From NCBI GenBank assembly GCA_024402405.1, contig JAKSTW010000009.1, positions 1 through 57,886 on the forward strand: DNA of 57,886 nt, written 5' to 3'. Below the pieces are notes generated by a model that saw only the letters and a program-made list of their open reading frames with translations, ran no database searches and was not told the DNA's origin. The stretch is from Spirochaetia bacterium. Its GTDB lineage: Bacteria > Spirochaetota > Spirochaetia > CADAEX01. Below, one piece after another: positions 27,123 through 36,163 of this stretch; the first letter of the stretch is position 1; each line of letters opens with the position of its first letter. The translations under genes and the position numbers were made by a program.

Positions 27123-28064
27123 TTATTTCTCCTTTGAATCTGAATTGTTATATATGAGTGAATTATTGTAATCATCGCACCACGATTCGATGGCGGAGAT
27201 TATTTCTCCCAGATATGGGGATATGTTTTTCTCTTTGTGATAGACAAGGTAAAAGTACCGGTACAGACCACCTGCTATCGGAATGGCCTTGAGCTTGCCG
27301 CTGAGAATATCATCCAGGATGATCTGCCTGGAGATAATGGATATGTCATTGGTCTGCTTGATGACATCTGCCACAAGTTTTGTGGAGTAAAGTTCCTCCA
27401 CGATATTCAGATGTATGTTATTTTCCTTTGCGAAATTGGCGACTATGGCTCTGGTGGATGAATTCGGCTCATGGGTGATCATTGTGTATTTGCCCAGCTC
27501 TTCTGGATGGATGATCTTTTTTGATGCCAGCTCATGGTTTGGGTTGCATATCACGAAAAGTGCATCACGCAGCAGCCGTTTGGTGATCAGCTTGGGGTGG
27601 ACGATCTCTTTTCCCACGATCCCTATATCGGTCTCAAAGTTGAGGATCTTATCCATGATATTATCAGTTGTATCCTGAAGCACAGAGATATAAGTGTTTT
27701 TCAGTTTTGAGTTTATATACGGCAGGATATTTTTCATATAATATTCGCCGAAGGGCAAAGTTGTGTAGATGCTTATGATTTCCTTGACGATCTTGTTGCC
27801 GTAGATTATCTCCTCAATGTCCTTCTTGAAATTGAAGAATGCATCGCATTTCACATACAGTGATTTCCCGACCGGTGTGAGATATATCTTTTTCTCTATT
27901 ATATCCAGAAGCTTGACGCCGCAATTTTTCTGAAATGTTTTGATCTGAAGGCTGACTGCCGGCTGGCTCAGGTTGAGGTATTCCGCAGCCTTTGTTATGG
28001 ATTTGTATTTCGCTATGTAATAGAATAAATTCAGATGATGTAAGTTTATTCCTTTCCCATCCAT
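27123..28064 (-). CDS. LysR-family transcriptional regulator
   Basis: A 313-residue LTTR. The N-terminal winged helix (about 7-65) reads LHHLNLFYYIAKYKSITKAAEYLNLSQPAVSLQIK, followed by a two-lobe effector domain (about 95-300). AAGGAG precedes the ATG. It is divergent from the TAXI binding-protein gene and followed 4 nt later by the dehydratase gene. The standard LysR layout predicts control of the shared 231-nt intergenic region in response to the imported substrate or a breakdown product. Confidence 0.93.
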   Translation of the reverse strand: MDGKGINLHHLNLFYYIAKYKSITKAAEYLNLSQPAVSLQIKTFQKNCGVKLLDIIEKKIYLTPVGKSLYVKCDAFFNFKKDIEEIIYGNKIVKEIISIYTTLPFGEYYMKNILPYINSKLKNTYISVLQDTTDNIMDKILNFETDIGIVGKEIVHPKLITKRLLRDALFVICNPNHELASKKIIHPEELGKYTMITHEPNSSTRAIVANFAKENNIHLNIVEELYSTKLVADVIKQTNDISIISRQIILDDILSGKLKAIPIAGGLYRYFYLVYHKEKNISPYLGEIISAIESWCDDYNNSLIYNNSDSKEK

Positions 28065-28128
28065 TTTCTCTCTCCTTAAAAGTTTAATGATGAATTTTGT
28101 GAATTTGATTCAATGAAATACTAAGTGG

Positions 28129-28156
28129 ATTGTACATATTTGGTTGCTGTTGTTAA
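28129..28156 (-). promoter_or_regulatory. Candidate promoter of lysR-dehydratase
   Basis: Minus-strand TTAACA (28151-28156), 16-nt spacer and TACAAT (28129-28134), about 65 nt before the lysR ATG. I could not pick out one convincing T-N11-A operator. Confidence 0.4.
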
Positions 28157-28246
28157 TGAAAAGTTAAAAAAATAAGAAGTAGTATAAAGATTTCATATAG
28201 GCATCATTGATTATTTAAATGCAAACCATGTTTTTCCCTTAAAAAT

Positions 28247-28275
28247 TTGACTTCACTGTTTGCCGGTCTTAGAAA
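28247..28275 (+). promoter_or_regulatory. Candidate promoter of the TAXI-TRAP operon
   Basis: TTGACT (28247-28252), 17-nt spacer, TAGAAA (28270-28275). The predicted leader is only about 14 nt and is mostly the AAGGAG ribosome site. The weak -10 would suit activator control by the divergent LysR. Confidence 0.45.
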
Positions 28276-28295
28276 GAAAGGACAAGGAGAAAAAC

Positions 28296-29282
28296 ATGAA
28301 AAAAACCTTATTGATTTTTGCGTGCTGTTTTATGTTGGTTGCCTCCGGTGCTTTCGCTACCGGCGGTGCTGAACAGACAGCCGCATCAGCCACAAAAGGT
28401 GCGCTGATGGGAACTTCTGGTATGACAGGAAGCTGGTACCCTGTAGCAGCTGCTGTTTCTAACCAGGTAAGTAAATATTCGGATTATATCCTTACTATCC
28501 AGGCTTCCGGTGGATCTGGTGAGAACATCCGTCTTATGAAACAGAAAGAGTATCAGCTTGGTATGGTCAACACTGTTATCATCAATGATGCTTATCACGG
28601 AACAGGTGACTTCAAGACAGAAGGTGCGTGGACAGATGTAAGTCGTGTCTGCAACCTTTTCCCTACAGGAATGCAGGCTGTTGTATGGAAAGACAGCAAC
28701 ATCAAGTCATTTGCTGACCTGAAAGGAAAGAAAGTTTCCCCAGGCTCACCAGGATCCGGTGACCTCCTCCAGTATGAGGCAGTTCTCAATTTCTATGGTC
28801 TTACAATCAACGATGTAGACTGGAGACCTCTTACACATACAGAAAGAGTAACAGCTATGCAGGACAGACAGATCGATATGGCTGGTTATGCTACAGCATG
28901 GCCATCAGGAAGTGTTATCGAGATGGCTTCCGCAAGAGAGGTCCGTCTGCTGGCACTTGCTGATCCAGTAAAGGATAAGGCTGAATTCATCAAGCAGCAT
29001 CCTGCTTATGGAACAGGTATCGTCAAGGCCGGAACATACCACGGAATGGATGAGGATGTTGAGATCCTGACAACAGGCAGTATTTTTGTTGCTCTTCCTG
29101 ACCTGGACGCTGACTATGTATATAACATGCTCAGCTGTATGTACAAAGGTATCGACGAGGTACAGAGCGTACACGGCATGACAAAGTACATTACAGAGGC
29201 TACTGGTGCTGACATGAGAGGAGACATTCCTTTCCATGCTGGAGCAGAAAGATATTTCAAAGAGAAAGGCATTATTAAATAA
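28296..29282 (+). CDS. TAXI-family TRAP transporter substrate-binding protein
   Basis: A 328-residue periplasmic binding protein. The signal peptide MKKTLLIFACCFMLVASGAFA ends at AFA, leaving a mature TGGAEQ start. Typical TAXI sequence follows: GTSGMTGSWYPVAAAVSNQV, QASGGSGENIRLM, GMVNTVIINDAY, and KGKKVSPGSPGSGD in the linker. TAXI proteins deliver acidic or other carboxylated ligands to a fused TRAP permease. ATG 28296 (AAGGAG upstream) is preferred over 28260. The ligand is probably an amino acid, judging from the neighbouring enzymes. Confidence 0.92.
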   Translation: MKKTLLIFACCFMLVASGAFATGGAEQTAASATKGALMGTSGMTGSWYPVAAAVSNQVSKYSDYILTIQASGGSGENIRLMKQKEYQLGMVNTVIINDAYHGTGDFKTEGAWTDVSRVCNLFPTGMQAVVWKDSNIKSFADLKGKKVSPGSPGSGDLLQYEAVLNFYGLTINDVDWRPLTHTERVTAMQDRQIDMAGYATAWPSGSVIEMASAREVRLLALADPVKDKAEFIKQHPAYGTGIVKAGTYHGMDEDVEILTTGSIFVALPDLDADYVYNMLSCMYKGIDEVQSVHGMTKYITEATGADMRGDIPFHAGAERYFKEKGIIK

Positions 29283-29293
29283 GAGGGACAGCA

Positions 29294-30019
29294 ATGATTT
29301 TAAAAGGTGGACCTAATACTTATGGTGCCGATATCGGTATTCTGTGTTTGGAATCTTACTATTATAAGGTACCTGGACACATAAAAAATCATCATAGTTT
29401 TGACTTCCCGGTTATCTATAAGACAATTGACGGTGCAACACCAGATGTTGTGGTCAGAGATAAATGCGCCAACCTGCTTCCTAAGTTTATTGAAGGGGCA
29501 AAAGAATTGGAGGCGATGGGCGTCAAAGCTATTACCGGAAGCTGTGGCTTCCTGGCTCTTCTTCAGGATAAAATTGCGGCTCAAGTCAACGTACCAGTCT
29601 ATGTTTCAAGTATTCTTCAGATTCCACTTATCTCACAGATAATCGGAAAAAAACGTCTGGGAATCCTTGTTGCAGATAAAAGCAGCTTTACACCTGATTA
29701 TCTCAAAATTGCCCATGCAGAGGATGTTCCTGTGTGCGTTGCGGGAATGATCCAGCATGATGAGTTCAGAGATGTAATTATCGATAGAAAAAGAACAGAC
29801 CTCGACATGGATTTGCTCCGGAAAGATGTTCTTTATGAAGTCGGAAAGCTCTATGAGGAAAATCCTGATATGGGTGCCCTTCTTATTGAGTGTACTGATC
29901 TTCCGCCTTTTGCTGTTGATATTCAGAAACTTATCAAGAAACCGGTTTTTGATATTCTTACACTCACACAGCTGGTTCATGCTGCGGTCGTAAGAAAAAA
30001 TTACCCTCTTGATTGTTAA
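29294..30019 (+). CDS. Aspartate/glutamate racemase-family protein
   Basis: A 241-residue Asp/Glu/hydantoin racemase homologue. Both catalytic cysteines of the family appear present: Cys84 in ITGSCGFLA and Cys200 in LLIECTDLPP. These act as acid/base pair for C-alpha epimerisation without PLP. The N-terminus KGGPNTYGADIGILCLE differs from glutamate racemase proper (MurI), so a catabolic racemase acting on the transporter's ligand is more likely than a wall enzyme. It lies 11 nt after the TAXI gene with GAGGGA upstream. Confidence 0.8.
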   Translation: MILKGGPNTYGADIGILCLESYYYKVPGHIKNHHSFDFPVIYKTIDGATPDVVVRDKCANLLPKFIEGAKELEAMGVKAITGSCGFLALLQDKIAAQVNVPVYVSSILQIPLISQIIGKKRLGILVADKSSFTPDYLKIAHAEDVPVCVAGMIQHDEFRDVIIDRKRTDLDMDLLRKDVLYEVGKLYEENPDMGALLIECTDLPPFAVDIQKLIKKPVFDILTLTQLVHAAVVRKNYPLDC

Positions 30020-30033
30020 TTCCTTTTTATTCG

Positions 30034-30070
30034 GGCCCGTCTCGCCGTTCTGGCGGGGCGTGCCTTTTTT
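30034..30070 (+). terminator. Intercistronic terminator-like hairpin before the TRAP permease
   Basis: Thirteen-position GC-rich arms (12 paired including two wobbles, one mismatch), a 5-nt loop and a six-T tract, located between the racemase stop and the permease ribosome site. It would lower permease expression relative to the binding protein and racemase. Confidence 0.7.
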
Positions 30071-30090
30071 CTACAAATTTGGAGGTTTCA

Positions 30091-32262
30091 ATGAGTGACA
30101 AGCTCAACAACAACATGACAGTAGCTCAGGAAATGGAATTCATCCAAAAAAAGTCTGATACGCTGGAAAAACAGATTACCGGTTACAGAACTCTTGGAAA
30201 AAGAGGTATGGCGGTAATGTGCACTCTGGCTGGCTTATTTGGTCTGTTCCATTTGTGGACTGCTTGTGCAGGTCTGTACACAGCTATGATTCAGCGAAGT
30301 GTGCACCTGTCTTTTGCGCTGGTTATATGTATGCTTAAATTTTCTGCAAACAGAAACCTTGGGGCAAAAAAGGAACCATGGGGTCCGTATGCTTTCCTTG
30401 GAATAGGTATATGTACCACAATATTCCTGTATTTCTATGTTAATAAGATCACAGCTTCACTGGCTGTTCATCTGTCCTATTTTATCGTTATTGCTGTCGG
30501 ACTTTTTGTGGCAAGAATGTTCACAAAAAAGAAGAGGATAGCAAAGAATGAAGAAGTAGAGAAGTCAATTTACTGGTATGACTACTGCTTTATTCTGATG
30601 AGTATCATCAGCTGCTGGTATATTACCCTCAATACTAACACTCTGGTTATGAGACAGGGTATCGTAACCTATGTTGACCAGGTCTGCGGTGTATGGCTGC
30701 TGCTCTGTATCCTGGAAGCAACCAGAAGATCTATCGGACGTGTGCTTATGGCTATTGGTATTGCCATGATTCTTTACTGCAAGTTCGGTTATCTCTGCGG
30801 CGGTGTTTTCTGGCATCCTGGTTTCAAAGTTGCCATGATCATGCGCCATTTCTACCTTACTGATGTAGGTATCTGGTCAACACCTATCGGAGTTTCTTCC
30901 ACCTATATAGCAATGTTCCTTCTTTTCGGTGCCGCTCTTCATGCCACAGGTCTTGCTGAACTGCTCCTCAAGATAGCAAAAGGTGTATTCGGTTCCATGG
31001 TCGGTGGACCTGCAAAGATGGCCGTTGTTGCATCCTCTATGTTCGCAATGCTCAGCGGTTCTTCCACATCAAACGTTGCCACAACGGGTGTGATCACAAT
31101 TCCTCTTATGAAGAGAACTGGAATTCCTGCTTCTCTGGCAGGTGCTGTTGAGGCTGCATCTTCCCTGGGTGGTCAGATCACTCCTCCTGTAATGGGTTCT
31201 GCAGCTTTCATCATGGCTGAATACCTTGGAGTAAGTTATCTCTCCATCGTAGTTGCTGCCGCACTTCCTGCTGCCCTTTATTATGTATCAGTTTTCACCA
31301 TGATTCATTTTGAGTCACATAAGATCGGTGCTATCGGACTTCCAAAGTCTGAGCTTCCACCATGGAAAGGTGAGGCTGCAAGGAAATGTTATCTTTTCCT
31401 TCCGGTAATCATTCTTGTGACACTTCTCATCCTCGGATTCTCTGCTCTGTATGCTCCGTTTGCAGCATTCATCGCAGCGATCGTCCTGAGTATGTTTGAC
31501 AAAAAGACAAGACTGACTCCTAAGAAGTTCTTCGATGTTCTCAGCAATGCAGGACAGACACTGACAGTTGTTGCCATCCCTTGTGCCGCTGCCGGATTTG
31601 TTGTAGGAACAGCCGGACTTACAGGTCTTACACCTGCTCTTACATCTCTGCTCACAACATTGTCTCAGAATAACTTTGTGCTGACACTGGTCCTCACTAT
31701 GCTTCTCTGTCTCCTCCTGGGAATGGGAGTTCCTACTACAGCCAACTACATCCTGATGACAATCATGACAGTTCCTATCATGGTCAAGGTAGGCGTTATG
31801 CCGCTGGCAGCCCACCTGTTCTGCTTCTACTTCGGTATTATGTCAGAGCTGACACCTCCAGTAGCTATCACATCTTACACAGCATCTGCAATTGCAGGTG
31901 CTCCATTCTGGCCTACAGCCTTTAATGCCGTCCGGCTGGCAGCCGTTGCATACATCGTTCCTTACATCTTTGTATTCAACACATCACTGCTTCTCGGAAC
32001 TCAGAAATTCACAGCAGGTGTATTCCTGGTTGTCGTCACAGCTTGTATCGGCGCATTGAGCTTCTCGATCGGTATGGCCGGCTTCATCAGAAGAAAGATG
32101 TTCCTGTGGGAACGTTTCCTGATCTGTATCGGAGCCTGTCTGGCCATCAAACCTGGAACACTGACAGATATCCTGGGCATTGGAATCATCGGATTTGTAT
32201 TCGCAATGCAGTGGCTTTATAAGAAAAATCCTAAAAATTACAAAAAAGTAATTGGGGCTTAA
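30091..32262 (+). CDS. TRAP transporter fused permease (TAXI type, DctQM)
   Basis: A 723-residue inner-membrane protein with about 16-18 hydrophobic segments. The first roughly 270 residues are the small DctQ-like part. The rest is the DctM domain, with MLSGSSTSNVATTGVITIPLMKR and AVEAASSLGGQITPPVMGSAAFIMAEYLG, and GMGVPTTANYILMTIMTVPIM in the second repeat. It is a Na+-driven secondary transporter fed by the TAXI binding protein. ATG 30091 with GGAGG is chosen over an in-frame start at 30013 that runs through the hairpin. Confidence 0.94.
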   Translation: MSDKLNNNMTVAQEMEFIQKKSDTLEKQITGYRTLGKRGMAVMCTLAGLFGLFHLWTACAGLYTAMIQRSVHLSFALVICMLKFSANRNLGAKKEPWGPYAFLGIGICTTIFLYFYVNKITASLAVHLSYFIVIAVGLFVARMFTKKKRIAKNEEVEKSIYWYDYCFILMSIISCWYITLNTNTLVMRQGIVTYVDQVCGVWLLLCILEATRRSIGRVLMAIGIAMILYCKFGYLCGGVFWHPGFKVAMIMRHFYLTDVGIWSTPIGVSSTYIAMFLLFGAALHATGLAELLLKIAKGVFGSMVGGPAKMAVVASSMFAMLSGSSTSNVATTGVITIPLMKRTGIPASLAGAVEAASSLGGQITPPVMGSAAFIMAEYLGVSYLSIVVAAALPAALYYVSVFTMIHFESHKIGAIGLPKSELPPWKGEAARKCYLFLPVIILVTLLILGFSALYAPFAAFIAAIVLSMFDKKTRLTPKKFFDVLSNAGQTLTVVAIPCAAAGFVVGTAGLTGLTPALTSLLTTLSQNNFVLTLVLTMLLCLLLGMGVPTTANYILMTIMTVPIMVKVGVMPLAAHLFCFYFGIMSELTPPVAITSYTASAIAGAPFWPTAFNAVRLAAVAYIVPYIFVFNTSLLLGTQKFTAGVFLVVVTACIGALSFSIGMAGFIRRKMFLWERFLICIGACLAIKPGTLTDILGIGIIGFVFAMQWLYKKNPKNYKKVIGA

Positions 32263-32278
32263 ATAAGGAGATATTAAA

Positions 32279-33274
32279 ATGAAACTTAAACTTAGATATC
32301 TTTCTCACGAAGATATACTTTCAATGAAAATTGGTTTTGACTTTGTCGTAAAGACAGTTGAAAAAGTTCTTACTGAACATTCTGAAGGTTATTATGTGAA
32401 CCCTAAGAAACCTGCCATACATCCGGATCCGGTATCTTTCCTTCATGCTATGCCTGGTTATCTTCCAAGACTGGAAGCTGCCGGTGTAAAATGGGTAAGC
32501 GGATTCTCTGCAAATGCTGCCAAGAAACTTCCTGGTATCACAGGACTTACGATCATCAATGATGACAAGACAGGTTTCCCCATTGCAGTTCTTGACTGTG
32601 CATGGACAACAGGTATCAGAACAGGTGCCGTATCTGCAGCAGCTGCAAAACGTCTTGCACCACGGAATGCAAAAGTTTTCACTATCATCGGAACAGGTAT
32701 TCAGGGAAGAGTTCATGCGGCTAACTTCCCATCAGTAATTCCTACACTTGATACAGTTAAAGTATTTGATGTTAACCCTGCTATGGTTGAGTCTTTCAAA
32801 AAATATGTTCAGTCAAAGACAAAGCTGAATGTAATTGTAGAACCTACAGCTGAGGCAGCAATCAGGGATTCTGACATTGTTATCACATGTACCGGAAAGA
32901 TCACAGAACCTATTTTCAACAGAGAATGGGTAAAGAAAGGTGCTCTTGTTATGCCTGTTCATTCCAGCGGATGGACAAAGGATTATCCTTTCAAGGCTGA
33001 CAAATTCATCGTTGATGACTGGAACCAGTTCAGAGAGTCAAATGTTGATGATAAGGGATATTATCTGACACTTCCTGATCCTTATGCACAGCTTGGTGAG
33101 ATCATCAGCGGAAAGAAACCTGGCCGTGAGAATGATGAGGAGACTATCCTTGACCACAACTATGGTCTTGCTATCCATGATATCGCTCTCTGCAAGGATC
33201 TTCTTGCTGTTGCTGAACAGAAGAATATCGGAACAGTTCTTGATTATATGGATACAGATCTTGATGTTGTCTGA
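32279..33274 (+). CDS. Ornithine cyclodeaminase / mu-crystallin family protein
   Basis: A 331-residue NAD(P)-dependent enzyme. The OCD hallmarks are Lys71 in GVKWVSGF, an N-terminal substrate domain and Rossmann GTGIQGRVHA (about 138-147). The proton-relay Asp is in GLAIHDIALC near the C-terminus. Family members include ornithine cyclodeaminase, alanine dehydrogenase, ketimine reductases and iminosuccinate reductase, so the reaction here is open. AAGGAG precedes the ATG and a terminator follows. It is the last gene of the LysR-linked locus. Confidence 0.85.
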   Translation: MKLKLRYLSHEDILSMKIGFDFVVKTVEKVLTEHSEGYYVNPKKPAIHPDPVSFLHAMPGYLPRLEAAGVKWVSGFSANAAKKLPGITGLTIINDDKTGFPIAVLDCAWTTGIRTGAVSAAAAKRLAPRNAKVFTIIGTGIQGRVHAANFPSVIPTLDTVKVFDVNPAMVESFKKYVQSKTKLNVIVEPTAEAAIRDSDIVITCTGKITEPIFNREWVKKGALVMPVHSSGWTKDYPFKADKFIVDDWNQFRESNVDDKGYYLTLPDPYAQLGEIISGKKPGRENDEETILDHNYGLAIHDIALCKDLLAVAEQKNIGTVLDYMDTDLDVV

Positions 33275-33291
33275 TTAATTCGCGTTAGTTC

Positions 33292-33321
33292 TTGATTTTT
33301 TGTTCCTTGCCCCTGTATTCT
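33292..33321 (+). promoter_or_regulatory. Candidate uvrC promoter overlapping the upstream terminator
   Basis: TTGATT (33292-33297), 18-nt spacer, TATTCT (33316-33321). The transcript would start near 33328, inside the terminator's 3' arm, giving a leader of about 11 nt. Confidence 0.3.
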
Positions 33322-33338
33322 TTATACAGGGGTTTTTT
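33310..33338 (+). terminator. Terminator of the TAXI-TRAP operon
   Basis: A 9-bp perfect stem CCCCTGTAT/ATACAGGGG with a 5-nt loop and six T's. The T tract ends immediately before the uvrC ATG, and AGGGG in the 3' arm is also the only ribosome-site candidate for uvrC. Confidence 0.85.
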
Positions 33339-35162
33339 ATGTCCTCAGAAGAAAACAGTGCTGATAAGAAATTGAAGAGAGTCTCCTTCCTTGAATATGC
33401 TCCGCATACACCCGGAGTATATATTATGCGTAACAGCGGCAAGATCATTTATATCGGAAAGGCCAAGAATATTTTCCGCAGAGTCTCCTCATATTTCACC
33501 GGGGATAAGGATGTGAAGACTGCCCATCTGGTGAGCAAGATAGAAGATATCGAGTATATCATAACAAAAACAGAGTACGAGGCACTGATTCTTGAGAACA
33601 ACCTGATCAAAAAATGGAAGCCCAAATATAATATCTGTCTGAAAGATGGCAAGACTTATCCCGTAATTAAAATAACCAATGAGCCATTTCCTTCTGTCTG
33701 CAAGACAAGGTATATTTATGATGACGGGGCATCTTATTTCGGTCCATTCCCAAGTGTTGAAGTTATAGAGCGCTATCTGGAATTCATAAAGAAACGGTTC
33801 CCTCTGAGGAAATGCCGAGGAGAGCTTAAAGCCAGAAAAGATCCATGCCTTTATTATCATCTGGGGCGGTGTATGGCTCCATGCTGCGGCAGGGCTGACC
33901 AGAAAGAATACAACAGTTATATAAAAAAAATAAAGACCCTGCTGTCTGGCAATACAAAACCACTGATATCTGAGATCACGAAGAAAATGACTGAGAGTTC
34001 AAAGGCTCTGGATTTTGAGAAAGCTGCGGAATACCGTGATTTTATATCTGCTGTCAATGCTCTGGTATCTGAGCAGAAAGTGCAGGATTTCAATGCTGAG
34101 AGCCGTGATTATATTGCGGCAGAAAATGATGGTGATTATACCGCTTTTGTCGTTCTTCAGATGCGTGGTGGAAAGCTGGCCGGCAAGTCTGTTTTTATCT
34201 CCTGTGTGGCGAATATGGAGGATGCATCCACGCAGTTTTTCATACAGTATTATTCTCAGTTCAGAAATATTTCCATGGGAATGACCGCTCTGCCAGGTGA
34301 GATTTTTACTAATATCATGCCGGAGACCGATTATCTGAAGCAGTATTTTTCTGAGATGGAATTTCCTGATATTCCTGTGCTGCTGCCTTCTTCTTCCAGA
34401 GATGTTTCCATGGTGAATATGGCATCTGAGAATTGCAGGATGGAGCTGTATAAGAAGAACAGAATGGTCAGTATGGAAGATGCTTTGTTGGAATTACAAC
34501 AGAAATTGGATCTTCCAGTGCTGCCTAAAAGAATTGAGGGTTTTGATATCTGTCACATGGGTGGAACCAAAACTGTTGCCTCCATGGTCTCTTTTTTTAA
34601 TGGCAAACCTGATAAATCCCAGTACCGTTCTTTTCATATAAAGTCACTGCCGGATGGATCCATCGATGATTATCAGTCTATGCGTGAAGTCATTGCCAGG
34701 CGTTATACCAAGGTTTCCAATGAGGAGCTGAAGGAGCCTGACCTGATTTTGGTGGATGGCGGAAAGGGGCAGCTCAATGCGGCGCTTCATATTCTGAAGA
34801 TCCTGGAAATGGAGCATATAGCCATCGCTGGTCTTGCTGAAAAAAATGAGGAGATTTTCCTGCCTGGGAAAAAGGAGCCGGTGGTGCTGCCTAGAACTTC
34901 TCAGGCTCTGAAGATACTGCAGAATGTGCGGGATGAGTCTCACCGTTTTGCCAACCGTTTCAACCAGCAGCTGCTGAAAAAAGATCTGAATCTCTCTGAA
35001 CTGGAAAAAATACCGGGCATAGGAGAGGTGCGCAGTAAAAGGCTGCTGGAAACTTTTGGAAGTCTGGACAGTATAGTTTCTGCTTCTCCATATAAAATTT
35101 CTGAAGTGGCCGGTATTCCATTGGAAGCTGCTGAGAAATGTATAGAATATCTTAGAAAATAA
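33339..35162 (+). CDS. uvrC: Excinuclease ABC subunit C
   Basis: A 607-residue nuclease making both incisions in nucleotide excision repair. It has a GIY-YIG domain (HTPGVYIMRNSGKIIYIGKAKN, about 23-44), a cysteine-containing linker (CLYYHLGRCMAPCCG), a UVR domain (residues about 205-240), an RNase H-like endonuclease domain (GFDICHMGGTKTVASMV, LILVDGGKGQL) and C-terminal helix-hairpin-helix repeats (EKIPGIGEVRSKRLLETFGS). ATG 33339 is chosen; an in-frame start at 33300 would run through the terminator. It ends 5 nt from the convergent holA. Confidence 0.96.
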   Translation: MSSEENSADKKLKRVSFLEYAPHTPGVYIMRNSGKIIYIGKAKNIFRRVSSYFTGDKDVKTAHLVSKIEDIEYIITKTEYEALILENNLIKKWKPKYNICLKDGKTYPVIKITNEPFPSVCKTRYIYDDGASYFGPFPSVEVIERYLEFIKKRFPLRKCRGELKARKDPCLYYHLGRCMAPCCGRADQKEYNSYIKKIKTLLSGNTKPLISEITKKMTESSKALDFEKAAEYRDFISAVNALVSEQKVQDFNAESRDYIAAENDGDYTAFVVLQMRGGKLAGKSVFISCVANMEDASTQFFIQYYSQFRNISMGMTALPGEIFTNIMPETDYLKQYFSEMEFPDIPVLLPSSSRDVSMVNMASENCRMELYKKNRMVSMEDALLELQQKLDLPVLPKRIEGFDICHMGGTKTVASMVSFFNGKPDKSQYRSFHIKSLPDGSIDDYQSMREVIARRYTKVSNEELKEPDLILVDGGKGQLNAALHILKILEMEHIAIAGLAEKNEEIFLPGKKEPVVLPRTSQALKILQNVRDESHRFANRFNQQLLKKDLNLSELEKIPGIGEVRSKRLLETFGSLDSIVSASPYKISEVAGIPLEAAEKCIEYLRK

Positions 35163-35167
35163 GTCTG

Positions 35168-36163
35168 TCAGAAACTGCTGGAAAATATGGATTCTTCTGA
35201 GGGTTTCCCTTTTTTTGCCATGATCTCATATATGAATACCGGAAAATAAAGTTCCTGCAGTTCTATCCTGACACTTCGGAACAGCTGGTCATAGTAATAG
35301 CAGCGGCTCAGAATCTGTTCTGTTTCTCTGGTCGAATAGCGTCTGCTTCCTGTGTTATATACGGCCTGTCCTTTTCTGGCTCTTACTCCTATTTTTGTAA
35401 AGGCATCGACTGGTGTGTATTTGTCATCCAGCATGGTCTTGAATTCCAGAAATCTTTTGAACTGCCATGTCAGTCCGGCCAGAAGTTGTATAGGTGCTCC
35501 CTCTGCTGATCTCATTATATTCTGCGCTATATCCAGCGTTTTTTCCAGTTCCCCTGACAGTATATTGTCAAATAGGGAGAAAACATTCTCCTCTCTGTTA
35601 TAAAACAGAAAATCTTCTATTTCTTCACCGGTCAGTCTTTTTCTGTCAGAAAAGAACAGCAGCAGTTTGTCACATTCGTTTTTGACTGAAAGAGTATTGC
35701 TCTCAGAATTTGCAGCGATAAGTGATGCACCTGCCTGATCCAGAGAAATATTATGGCGGCTGAAATAATTCAGCGCAAAACTTTTCCGCCTGCTTTCATC
35801 CAGCTCCCAGAATATTTTTTTCTCTGCTGCGGCTTTTTCCAGCTTGGGATCAGCTTTTGTCCCCTGGTCAGTGAAGATCATCACTGTGTCATCCGCAGGT
35901 CTGGCAAGATACTGGAGAAACAGCTCGATATCTTTTTTCTTCAGTTCGGAACAGTCGTTTATGATGATTATCTTGAAACTGGAGAACATGGACATGCCCT
36001 CAGCTGTATCGATGACCTCGGACATATCAGTATCATAAGGATAGTAAGTGAATTCTTCTGTTCCGTCTCCGTATTTTTTTATGATCTCATTTTTTATGCC
36101 TGATATGTATTCTTTTTTCTCACCTATCTCAGGTCCCAGCAGGATATAACTGTTTTTAAGCAT
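35168..36163 (-). CDS. holA: DNA polymerase III delta subunit
   Basis: A 331-residue clamp-loader subunit. The N-terminal AAA+-like domain opens YILLGPEIGEKKEYI without a functional Walker A, as expected for delta. GMSMFSSFKIIIINDCSELKK is the conserved segment that contacts the beta clamp. The C-terminal collar (QLLAGLTWQFKRFLEFK) is typical. It opens the beta ring during replication. The start overlaps the end of lexA by 8 nt. Confidence 0.85.
   Translation of the reverse strand: MLKNSYILLGPEIGEKKEYISGIKNEIIKKYGDGTEEFTYYPYDTDMSEVIDTAEGMSMFSSFKIIIINDCSELKKKDIELFLQYLARPADDTVMIFTDQGTKADPKLEKAAAEKKIFWELDESRRKSFALNYFSRHNISLDQAGASLIAANSESNTLSVKNECDKLLLFFSDRKRLTGEEIEDFLFYNREENVFSLFDNILSGELEKTLDIAQNIMRSAEGAPIQLLAGLTWQFKRFLEFKTMLDDKYTPVDAFTKIGVRARKGQAVYNTGSRRYSTRETEQILSRCYYYDQLFRSVRIELQELYFPVFIYEIMAKKGKPSEESIFSSSF

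Noticed and set aside
28065-28295. Specific LysR T-N11-A operator
   Set aside because: Several AT-rich imperfect inverted repeats fit loosely; none stands out enough to report.
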